Source: Thiomicrorhabdus sp.
GTDB taxonomy: Bacteria; Pseudomonadota; Gammaproteobacteria; Thiomicrospirales; Thiomicrospiraceae
DNA length: 15,412 bases
Reading direction: 5' to 3'
Assembly: GCA_015488565.1 (NCBI GenBank)
Contig: WFNQ01000261.1
Location: forward strand, 1-15,412
Shown: piece after piece, positions 6,461 through 13,185 of the stretch
Position numbering within the stretch: the stretch's first letter is position 1
Layout: each line of letters opens with the position of its first letter
Made by a program: the position numbers and the translations under genes
Notes under the pieces: model-generated
What the model saw: only the letters and a program-made list of their open reading frames with translations
Database searches by the model: none
Told to the model about the DNA's origin: nothing

Positions 6461-9400
6461 GGTACTTCTTACTCTCCTTTCAGCCTTTTTTTCTTTTCAA
6501 GCCCACTCTCTTACTCTTACGGCGGAAGAGCGGGCGTGGATTACACAAAATCCCAGTATTACATTGGGTTCAGATTACGCTTGGCCACCTTATGACTTTG
6601 TTAATAAACAGGGTCAACATGCGGGTATTTCAGCCGATATTATTGAAGACATTCGTCAAACGACAGGGCTAGACATTCAAATTAAAAGCGGTGTTTGGTC
6701 GAATATTATGGACGATATGAAGGCGGGTCGTTTAGATGGCCTTGTCTGTGCCATAAAAACCCCCGCTCGAGAAGCCTATTTAAATTTTTCCCCCCCCTAT
6801 ACCACGATGCCAATTGTTATTGTGTTGAACACCAATGACGATCATAGAGTTCAATCCATGATGGATTTGACGGGCAAAACTATTGCAATTAATCAGGGGT
6901 CTTATTTGCATGAGTGGTTACAAGCCAACTACCCTGATATTCCATTATATTTAACTCGTTCTAATACTGCGGCATTGGAAGCGGTCTCTTTTGGAGAGGC
7001 GGATGCCTATATTGGTAATTTGGCCGTTTCGAGTTATGCGATTAAGCAGAAATATTTAACCAACTTAAAAATTGTGACCAAATTAAGTGAATTGGAAACG
7101 CAAACCTCCATTGCCATTGATAAGCAACAGCCTATTCTGAATGCGATTATTCAAAAAGCACTGTCATCGATTGATGAGAGTAAATTACGAAAGATTAATG
7201 AAAAATGGTATTTTCAGTCTCAAGAAAACAGCTCTCAAGCGGTTGTGTTAACTCCTGATGAGCAGGCTTGGATTCAATCACATGGTGCGGTAGAGGTAGC
7301 CTCTGAGTTAGATTGGCCCCCGTTTAATTTTATAAATGATGACAAAAAAACAGTGGGGCTATCACTTGATATTTTAAAATTGGTGGCCCAAAAAACTGGG
7401 TTAACGCTTAAGATTACAGCGAATGACTGGCCAATAAATTTAAAAAATATAGAAGCCAAAAAAGTAGATTTATTGCCTGCGGCGGTTAAAACTCAAGAAA
7501 GGGAGCGTTTTGCGGCATTTTCAACCCCGTACTTTAATGCCAGTAATTATTTTTTTGTTCGGGATGATTTAGAGGTCGTTCAATTTAAAGACTTGGATGG
7601 AAAAATTGTTGCCATTCCTAAAGGGTTTGCTGGAATTCAAGTGATAAAAGCCTATTACCCAAAGATTTCAATTCTTGAAACCAACTCGATACAGGAAGCG
7701 GTTGAAGCGGTGATTCAAAATAAGGCGCAACTCTTATATGGTGTGTATCCCGTGATTTCTTATGTATTAAGAGAGACGGGTGTCCATAGCATTATGCCTT
7801 TTAAAGCGACACGACATGTTGTTCAAGATTTAACCTTTATGCTTAGAAAGGATGAACCTGAGTTACTCTCCATTATTAATAAAGGATTGGCCGCCCTTAC
7901 GGCAGAAGAAAAGGCTCAAATTGAATCCAAATGGCTGGCGATATCCCCTAAAAATGAAGAGAAATTGGAGCTAAGCGTATTAGAAAAAGAGTGGCTACAC
8001 GCACATAACCGTGTGTTATTTTCAGGGGATCCCGATTGGTTGCCATTTGAAGCGTTTAACGAAGAGGGGCGTTACACGGGGATTGTTGCCGATTTTTTAA
8101 CCGATATAGAAAAAATATTGCCACTGACGTTTGAGGCCGTTCCCGTTTTATCTTGGCAAGAAACCTTGGCGTTGGCGGATCAAAAAAAGGTGGATGTTAT
8201 TTCAGGAGATATAGATGATGCGTATTTAGCCCAGAATTATCAGCCTATTGAGCCGTATATTACCACCCCTATCGTGATTGTTATGAATGATCAGGCGGAC
8301 TTTGTACCTTCTCTTTCTGAGCTTGATCAGCATTCACTTGCTATTGTTGAGGGTTATGGTTATACCCACGCCTTACTTGAAAAATACCCTGAACATCGAT
8401 TTAAAGGGGTACAAAGCCCTTTGGATGCACTAGAGAGTGTTGCTTTAAATCACACGGATGCCGCGGTACTCTCTTTGCCCGTGGCCAGCTATTTAATTAA
8501 ACAACATGGTTTTCAGAACTTAAAGGTGGTTGGAAAAACCACTTTAGAGATGAACGTCACCTTATTTGTTGTAAAAGAGAAGCCCATTTTGCATCAATTA
8601 TTAAACCGGGCCATGAAACAAGTTAAAGAGGAAAAAGGCGGAGACATTTTAAATGCCTGGATCAAATTAAATTTTGCGTCTAAGACGGATTATTGGCTAA
8701 TTTTTCAAATTGTGTTGGTTGCGCTGTTCTTCATTGGCGTGATTGTTTATTGGAATGTAAAATTGGCGAAAGAGATTACGCAACGAAAAGCGATAGAGCA
8801 ACAACTTGAAACCGAGAAAGATAAGTTTAAACACCTGTTTGAAAAAGCAACGGATGGACACCTTATTTATCAACGAAACCACTTTGTCGCGTGTAATCAA
8901 GCGGCATTAACCATGTTAGGTTTAAGGGATAAACAAGAGTTGCTTGAGAAAGATATTACGCTGTTTTCACCTGAGTACCAACCAGATGGTGAACGGTCTG
9001 TAGACAAGCGTAAACGATTGGCTCAGAGCTGTTTTAATAAAGGAATGCAGCGTTTTGATTGGCTATTGAAGTCTTCTGATGGGCAGACGGTTTGGGTGGA
9101 TGTGGTTTATACCGCCATTCCTTATTTAGGCAAACCAGCCATTTACGTTTCATGGCGTGATAAAACGGAGCAAAAGGCACTTGAGGAAAGTTTAAAGCAA
9201 AATGAAGCGCAGATTAAATTATTGATTGATAGTATTCCATTGATTGTGATTGTAACGAATATGGAAGGGGAAATTTTAAATGCTAACCGTAAGGCAATTG
9301 ATGATTATCAAGTTGTACCAGAGCAAATATCAAGCTTAAATATTGCTGACTTTTATCAATATAGTAGTGATCGAAATGAGATTAAAAAGTGCTTGGCATC

Positions 9401-11039
9401 GGATGGAAGAGTTGATCAAAAAGTCGTGACCATGAAGGATTTTAAGGGAAGCGCACGGGAGATGATGTTATCGGTGATTCCGATTAAATATCATAATCAA
9501 GCGGCTCTGTTAACCATTGCGGTTGACTTAACGGAACGTATTTTGGCTGAAAAACAACTGGAAGAAGCGATGGCAAAAGCCGAAGCGGCAAATCAGTCTA
9601 AAACGGAGTTTTTAGCCAATATGAGCCATGAAATCCGCACACCAATGAACGCCATTTTGGGCTTTACAGAACTGTTAAATGAGCAAGTTCAAGAGCCTCG
9701 TTTAAAGTCGTTTATAAGCACCATTCAGTCGGCAGGTAATACCTTACTCATGCTGATAAATGATATTTTAGATCTGTCTAAAATTGAAGCAGGCAAAATG
9801 TCGCTGAACAATATCGCCACCAATCCTCACGACCTATTTAAAGAGGTAGGGGATATTTTTGCCATGAATATCCAGAAAAAAGGACTGGATTTTTACATTG
9901 AAATTGATCCAGATATTCCTAAAGCGATTTTGTTGGATCCTGTTCGATTGAGGCAGGTGTTATTTAATTTATTAGGTAATGCGGTTAAATTTACTGAAAC
10001 AGGTTCGGTTAAATTATCCGTTAAATCACTGGGCGTATTTGATCACCTGAGTAAAATGAACTTATTGATTAAAGTAGAGGATACTGGGATAGGGATTCCT
10101 TTAGACCAACAGGATCGTATCTTTAATGCATTTGAACAACAGTCGGGTCAAGATTCGGGGAAATTTGGTGGCACAGGTTTAGGGCTTTCGATTACCAAGC
10201 GTTTGGTGGAGATGATGCAGGGTACGATGAGCTTAGAAAGTACATCAGGTAAAGGATCTATTTTTAGCGTATTACTTGAAAAAATTGATGTGGCTTCGAT
10301 TCATTCACAGCAAGAATTAATTGAATCACTGGACTTTAACGCAAAAGCGATTGAGTTTAAAAAAGCCACTATTTTAGTGGTGGATGATATTTTGGATAAT
10401 AGAGAGTTAATTTGTCAGAACTTTATTGGAACGGGGCTTGAGATTATTCAGGCTGAAAATGGACAAGAAGCCATTGATCTCTATAAAAAACATGCGATTG
10501 ATTTAATTTTGATGGACATTCGAATGCCTGTTTTAAACGGATATGAGGCGGCGAAAGCAATTAAATTACTTAACCCCAAAATGCCTATTATTGCCTTAAC
10601 CGCTTCGGTGATGCAGGATGAGTTTGAAAAAATAAGAAGAGCGTATTTTGATGATTATTTACGCAAACCGATATTGCGTAATGACCTCATTAAAACCCTC
10701 TCACAATTTTTGACGTATCGTGAAAAAGGGGGGGGAGAATTAAAGCAAGCCGAGAAGGATGTATTGGTATTGGATGAGACCCTGTTTTCAGATGCATTAC
10801 GCCAAGTGTTACAGGATGAATTGGGAGAGTTATATCAAGAAGCGGTGAATAGCAACAGTATTGATGATATAAAGTCCTTTGCCAAAAAGGTGGCGAGTAT
10901 TGCCAGCGCACATGAGAGTGAGTCACTGGACTATTTTGCCTCGCAACTGTTAGAGAGAGTTGATAGCTTTGATATTGCAGGAATGCAGTTTTTACTTAAA
11001 AAATATGAAAAAGTGGCAGGGCGTATTGAGGGGGGATAA
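6432..11039 (+). CDS. Hybrid sensor histidine kinase with three tandem periplasmic solute-binding domains
   Basis: Membrane-bound hybrid kinase of 1535 residues. A signal peptide (residues 1-26, ending FSFQAHS) precedes three SBP_bac_3/Venus-flytrap domains at about 28-270, 272-505 and 512-745. Each opens with a related motif of the form LTxEExAWI...WPPF. One membrane span lies at 754-776. Two PAS-like domains follow (about 798-912 and 925-1036). HisKA carries H1066 in MSHEIRTP. The HATPase has intact N, G1 and G2 boxes (NLLGNAVKF, EDTGIGIP, GGTGLGLS), and the receiver has D1362 in LMDIRMP. A roughly 100-residue helical tail has no Hpt-type HxxKG. The architecture resembles BvgS/EvgS, which have two flytraps. 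The start at 6432 is chosen for GAAGAG 7 bp upstream and the signal peptide, although TTG 6417 and ATG 6426 are in frame. The likely partner is the overlapping HD-GYP regulator. The ligand is unknown. Confidence 0.93.
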   Translation: MNLLPSLTFKVLLTLLSAFFSFQAHSLTLTAEERAWITQNPSITLGSDYAWPPYDFVNKQGQHAGISADIIEDIRQTTGLDIQIKSGVWSNIMDDMKAGRLDGLVCAIKTPAREAYLNFSPPYTTMPIVIVLNTNDDHRVQSMMDLTGKTIAINQGSYLHEWLQANYPDIPLYLTRSNTAALEAVSFGEADAYIGNLAVSSYAIKQKYLTNLKIVTKLSELETQTSIAIDKQQPILNAIIQKALSSIDESKLRKINEKWYFQSQENSSQAVVLTPDEQAWIQSHGAVEVASELDWPPFNFINDDKKTVGLSLDILKLVAQKTGLTLKITANDWPINLKNIEAKKVDLLPAAVKTQERERFAAFSTPYFNASNYFFVRDDLEVVQFKDLDGKIVAIPKGFAGIQVIKAYYPKISILETNSIQEAVEAVIQNKAQLLYGVYPVISYVLRETGVHSIMPFKATRHVVQDLTFMLRKDEPELLSIINKGLAALTAEEKAQIESKWLAISPKNEEKLELSVLEKEWLHAHNRVLFSGDPDWLPFEAFNEEGRYTGIVADFLTDIEKILPLTFEAVPVLSWQETLALADQKKVDVISGDIDDAYLAQNYQPIEPYITTPIVIVMNDQADFVPSLSELDQHSLAIVEGYGYTHALLEKYPEHRFKGVQSPLDALESVALNHTDAAVLSLPVASYLIKQHGFQNLKVVGKTTLEMNVTLFVVKEKPILHQLLNRAMKQVKEEKGGDILNAWIKLNFASKTDYWLIFQIVLVALFFIGVIVYWNVKLAKEITQRKAIEQQLETEKDKFKHLFEKATDGHLIYQRNHFVACNQAALTMLGLRDKQELLEKDITLFSPEYQPDGERSVDKRKRLAQSCFNKGMQRFDWLLKSSDGQTVWVDVVYTAIPYLGKPAIYVSWRDKTEQKALEESLKQNEAQIKLLIDSIPLIVIVTNMEGEILNANRKAIDDYQVVPEQISSLNIADFYQYSSDRNEIKKCLASDGRVDQKVVTMKDFKGSAREMMLSVIPIKYHNQAALLTIAVDLTERILAEKQLEEAMAKAEAANQSKTEFLANMSHEIRTPMNAILGFTELLNEQVQEPRLKSFISTIQSAGNTLLMLINDILDLSKIEAGKMSLNNIATNPHDLFKEVGDIFAMNIQKKGLDFYIEIDPDIPKAILLDPVRLRQVLFNLLGNAVKFTETGSVKLSVKSLGVFDHLSKMNLLIKVEDTGIGIPLDQQDRIFNAFEQQSGQDSGKFGGTGLGLSITKRLVEMMQGTMSLESTSGKGSIFSVLLEKIDVASIHSQQELIESLDFNAKAIEFKKATILVVDDILDNRELICQNFIGTGLEIIQAENGQEAIDLYKKHAIDLILMDIRMPVLNGYEAAKAIKLLNPKMPIIALTASVMQDEFEKIRRAYFDDYLRKPILRNDLIKTLSQFLTYREKGGGELKQAEKDVLVLDETLFSDALRQVLQDELGELYQEAVNSNSIDDIKSFAKKVASIASAHESESLDYFASQLLERVDSFDIAGMQFLLKKYEKVAGRIEGG

Positions 11040-11048
11040 AATTCGTGA

Positions 11049-11288
11049 CTATTTTTTAAAAAGTCTCATTAAAAAACGCCCAAAAATAAATAGACCCAAT
11101 GCCATCCAAGCATAGACAAACGGCAAAATAAAGTGATAAAAAGAGGTTAAAGAACCTTCCATGTGTTGTAGGCTTTCGACGGTTAAAATACCATCTTCGG
11201 CATTCGACAGCACCATTAATACGATTAGTAATAAAATCGCACCAAATGCCGCGCTTGAGTAGGTGAAAATACGAGACCAAATATCCAT
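11049..11288 (-). CDS. Small membrane protein with two predicted spans, function unknown
   Basis: A 79-residue protein with hydrophobic segments at about 8-28 and 52-75, separated by a short polar loop containing EDGILTVESLQHMEG. It has a basic C-terminal end, RLFKK. I do not recognise a family. It is judged real because AAGG sits 6-7 bp before the ATG at 11288, because it begins 18 bp after the fau stop codon on the same strand, and because its composition is that of a coherent two-span inner-membrane protein. It probably ends the zapA-6S-fau transcription unit. It converges with the hybrid kinase gene, with 9 bp between the two stops and no clear terminator. A second open frame of similar length within it lacks these supports. 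Confidence 0.7.
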   Translation of the reverse strand: MDIWSRIFTYSSAAFGAILLLIVLMVLSNAEDGILTVESLQHMEGSLTSFYHFILPFVYAWMALGLFIFGRFLMRLFKK

Positions 11289-11306
11289 TTTTTGCCTTTT
11301 TCTTTT

Positions 11307-11942
11307 TTAGGGGGGGGAAAACTCACTAAAGCCCATTTCTGTAATCACCCCATTTAAGGGAATATCCCAGGGATTGGTAGCCAATTGTTCAACTTGCTGA
11401 CAACTGTGCGCCCAGCCGATTAGTAGGGGGGGGGATATTTTAGAAGATTGCTGTTTAAATTGAAAGGTTCGATCATAATATCCCCCCCCCATTCCCATGC
11501 GATTTCCTTTTGAGTCAAAGCCAACCAGCGGGGTCAAAACAATATCCAGCTCTTCTCCTGTGAGAGGGGGGGCATGGTTTAACGGGGGCTCTAATATACC
11601 AAACTGATTGGGTTTCATTGGGCTGTTGGGCGCATATTCTGCAAATACCATATGGCCATCATGAGGTGAACTCTTTAATACCGGCAAAAATAGCGTATAT
11701 AAAGAGGATTGCCATAGCATTTCAATAGTTTGAGAGGTTGGCATTTCGCCATCTTGTGCCAGAAAAAAAGCAATATTGAGTGTTTTTTGTGCCGTAGAAT
11801 TCTGGAAATGGATTAAAAAATCGTGCAGGTGCTGCTGTGCTCGTTGAGCATGGTGTCGTTGTTGTGTTTCGCTAAGCGATTGACGTTGCAAGCGCAGTTG
11901 TTTTCGTAGTAAATCTGAACTTAGAAGATCCGTCATAGTCAT
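11307..11942 (-). CDS. fau: 5-formyltetrahydrofolate cyclo-ligase (YgfA/Fau family)
   Basis: Cytoplasmic enzyme that uses ATP to convert 5-formyltetrahydrofolate to 5,10-methenyltetrahydrofolate in one-carbon metabolism. The 211-residue protein has the family's N-terminal LRKQLRLQR segment. The nucleotide-binding motif GMGGGYYDR lies near residue 150. The C-terminal conserved block is LLIGWAHSCQQV...NPWDIPLNGVITEMG. It lies downstream of 6S RNA, the arrangement known from E. coli. No strong ribosome binding site is seen before ATG 11942, and an in-frame ATG at 11936 is equally possible. The gene contains four G or C runs of 7-9 bases (11310-11317, 11426-11434, 11482-11490, 11566-11572). All encode Pro-Pro or Gly-Gly-Gly and keep the frame intact. 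Confidence 0.93.
   Translation of the reverse strand: MTMTDLLSSDLLRKQLRLQRQSLSETQQRHHAQRAQQHLHDFLIHFQNSTAQKTLNIAFFLAQDGEMPTSQTIEMLWQSSLYTLFLPVLKSSPHDGHMVFAEYAPNSPMKPNQFGILEPPLNHAPPLTGEELDIVLTPLVGFDSKGNRMGMGGGYYDRTFQFKQQSSKISPPLLIGWAHSCQQVEQLATNPWDIPLNGVITEMGFSEFSPP
11426..11572. repeat. Cluster of three G/C homopolymer runs inside fau
   Basis: Within 147 bp there are runs of nine G (11426-11434), nine C (11482-11490) and seven G (11566-11572) on the plus strand. They encode Ser-Pro-Pro, the Gly-Gly-Gly of the active-site motif and Pro-Pro respectively. A fourth run of eight G (11310-11317) encodes the C-terminal Pro-Pro. Outside fau, similar runs lie at 4158-4166, 4190-4197, 6790-6797, 10728-10735 and 11992-12000. 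Such runs are prone to slippage, but no broken frame is seen here. Confidence 0.8.
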
Positions 11943-11991
11943 GGCTTGGTATTGTTAGCGTTAAAGTTAGTTGTGCTGATTTAGAAGGAGA

Positions 11992-12000
11992 GGGGGGGGG
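11992..12000. repeat. G9 homopolymer just downstream of the 6S RNA gene
   Basis: Nine consecutive G on the plus strand (C on the transcribed strand) lie about 10 bp past the likely 3' end of 6S RNA and 50 bp before fau. On the transcribed strand it is preceded by TTTTTCT. It could affect 3' processing or read-through into fau, but nothing in the sequence proves a role. Confidence 0.6.
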
Positions 12001-12006
12001 AGAAAA

Positions 12007-12185
12007 ATAGACGCGTTGTCACTGAACAAAAATCCTGGAACCGAGCAGTTCAAGGTGGCAGTCTCCTCAAGAAATTTAGGCTTCTCGGGTTCGTCAAAAA
12101 CGAACGAGATGCACACCATTTCAAGTATCTGACCCCAATATAATAATTATCGGAAAGGGGTTTATGCCCAGCAACAACGAGCCGT
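12007..12185 (-). ncRNA. ssrS: 6S RNA
   Basis: Regulatory RNA that binds sigma70-RNA polymerase by mimicking an open promoter, mostly in stationary phase. Read on the minus strand, it contains the family's conserved blocks CCGAGAAGCC (around 12079-12088) and CACCTTGAACTG, like those of E. coli 6S. The apical hairpin is formed by CTCG/CGAG and TTCGT/ACGAA at 12084-12108. The ends close as a terminal helix, with CGTTGTTGC near the 5' end and GTGACAACG at 12014-12022 near the 3' end. About 180 nt is the normal size. It lies between zapA and fau on the same strand, the conserved place for ssrS. The 5' end is estimated from the -10 box and the 3' end from the closing helix, so either may be off by several bases. 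Confidence 0.92.
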
Positions 12186-12191
12186 GGCTCT

Positions 12192-12200
12192 ATTATAGCA
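12192..12200 (-). promoter_or_regulatory. Extended -10 promoter of 6S RNA
   Basis: On the minus strand the bases read TGCTATAAT, a perfect -10 hexamer with the TGn extension, placed 7 bp before the predicted first base of 6S RNA. The -35 region is poor (TAAATT at 12215-12220) and overlaps the last codons of zapA. The extended -10 may compensate. Confidence 0.65.
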
Positions 12201-12217
12201 AAGTTTTATACTAAAAT

Positions 12218-12478
12218 TTAGTCTGACTGCGCGACCTGTTGAATAACGGTTTCAATTTGTTGTTCAATGCGCTGGGTATATTGGGCTGTATCTTCTTTTA
12301 ACAGTAAGTAGTCATAACAGAGATTGAGTGCAACCATTAACACTTTGCCCTCTCCTTTGAGTTCAGGGAGTTGGTCTAATTTATCTTCTAATAAGGTCGC
12401 CGCTTCAATTAAGCGTTCGTGATCACTCTCGTCACAGGGTATTTCAAAGTTGTGATCCATTAGGGTAAGTGTCAGCAC
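12218..12478 (-). CDS. zapA: Cell division protein ZapA
   Basis: Small cytoplasmic protein that promotes bundling of FtsZ filaments at the division ring. The protein opens with LTLTLMDHNFEIPCDESD, corresponding to the beta-strand start of ZapA. It continues with RLIEAATLLEDKL and a long C-terminal helix (ALNLCYDYLLLKED to the end) that forms the coiled-coil dimer. The GTG at 12478 is chosen as start because GGAG lies 7 bp upstream and it gives 86 residues aligned with the family's N terminus. A longer reading from an ATG at 12529 would add 17 residues without family match and run into the divergent promoter region. The gene is followed by 6S RNA and fau and is divergent from ygfB, as in E. 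coli. Confidence 0.88.
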   Translation of the reverse strand: MLTLTLMDHNFEIPCDESDHERLIEAATLLEDKLDQLPELKGEGKVLMVALNLCYDYLLLKEDTAQYTQRIEQQIETVIQQVAQSD

Positions 12479-12557
12479 GGCATTGCTCCGAAGGGGTAAG
12501 AGAGGGATTAATATGATATTATTCCCCAAACATTACGCTTTAACAAGAGAATATTTT
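12479..12557. promoter_or_regulatory. Divergent promoter region for zapA and ygfB
   Basis: The 79-bp gap between the two chosen start codons must carry both promoters. Rightward, TATGAT at 12512-12517 is a possible -10, and AAGAGA at 12545-12550 is the ygfB ribosome binding site. Leftward, TTGTTA (complement of 12541-12546) could be a -35, with an AT-rich -10 such as TAATAT about 19 bp on. Neither is strong, so only the region as a whole is claimed. Confidence 0.4.
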
Positions 12558-13166
12558 ATGAATTTTGACCAGATAAAAGAAATTATTGCACCTCATCCTG
12601 ACTTAGAGTCTCCCTCTTTTATTCAAGGCATGCTGATTGGTTTGCTGTGTGGAGACAATGATGTGCAAGAAGCGGTTTGGATTAAAAAATTAATTGAAGA
12701 AGCTAAGATTAAATCCATTAAGGAGTCGTTTTTAAAGGGACTGCATGAACTGTATTTAGAGACCAATAAAGGCTTAAATGGTTCTGGTTTTGAACTGGAA
12801 TTGTGTTTGCCAGACGATGATGAATCGTTGGTATATCGTGCCAACATGGTGGGGCAACTGTGTGAAGGTATCTTATACGGACTAGGGTTAATTGGGTGCT
12901 TGCAAGACGCTGAAAATGAGATTGCGCCAGAGGTACGTGAACTGATTAATGATTTTAGCGATATTGCGAGTATTGAGGCGGAAGAGCTAGGGCAATCGGT
13001 TGAGTTGATCGAAACCGAAGAGTCGGATTTAATGCAACTGATTGAATTTGTTAAAATCGGGGTGATGACGATTAATGAATCGCTCAATCCAGCAGAAGCC
13101 TCTCCTATTCCAATGGCGAATGCACCGATCGACTCGTATGATGACGAATCCAGTACGCTTCATTAA
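12558..13166 (+). CDS. ygfB: UPF0149 family protein YgfB
   Basis: Cytoplasmic all-helical protein of 202 residues in the UPF0149 (YgfB/YecA-like) family. The biochemical role is not firmly defined. Family features visible are the N-terminal SPSFIQGMLIGLLCG and the central WIKKLIEE. A mid-protein segment of the form EGILYGLGLIG and the C-terminal VKIGVMTINESLNP are also present. It is strongly acidic. ATG 12558 is chosen because AAGAGA lies 7 bp upstream and the sequence then begins MNFDQIKEII as in homologues. The frame stays open back to 12483 but only through the promoter region. pepP follows 19 bp downstream, so ygfB-pepP-ubiH form one operon, matching E. coli order. Confidence 0.87.
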   Translation: MNFDQIKEIIAPHPDLESPSFIQGMLIGLLCGDNDVQEAVWIKKLIEEAKIKSIKESFLKGLHELYLETNKGLNGSGFELELCLPDDDESLVYRANMVGQLCEGILYGLGLIGCLQDAENEIAPEVRELINDFSDIASIEAEELGQSVELIETEESDLMQLIEFVKIGVMTINESLNPAEASPIPMANAPIDSYDDESSTLH

Positions 13167-13185
13167 AAAACTAAGTGACCAAACT

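Noticed and set aside
10830..11030. A functional C-terminal Hpt domain in the hybrid kinase
   Set aside because: The only histidine in the region (AHESES) is not in an HxxKG-type motif, so phosphotransfer cannot be supported from the sequence.
11307..11942. fau as a pseudogene disrupted at its homopolymer runs
   Set aside because: All four runs keep the frame and the conserved motifs on both sides are intact, so the gene appears functional as given.
12483..12557. Upstream extension of YgfB from a non-ATG codon at 12483
   Set aside because: It covers the divergent promoter region, has no family match, and ATG 12558 has a good ribosome binding site.
12623..13087. Long antisense open frame inside ygfB
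   Set aside because: It is serine-rich low-complexity translation typical of the complement of an acidic gene, with no ribosome binding site or recognisable motif.
13075..13185. Upstream extension of PepP overlapping the end of ygfB
   Set aside because: The extra residues do not resemble PepP, and ATG 13186 gives the expected family length and N terminus.
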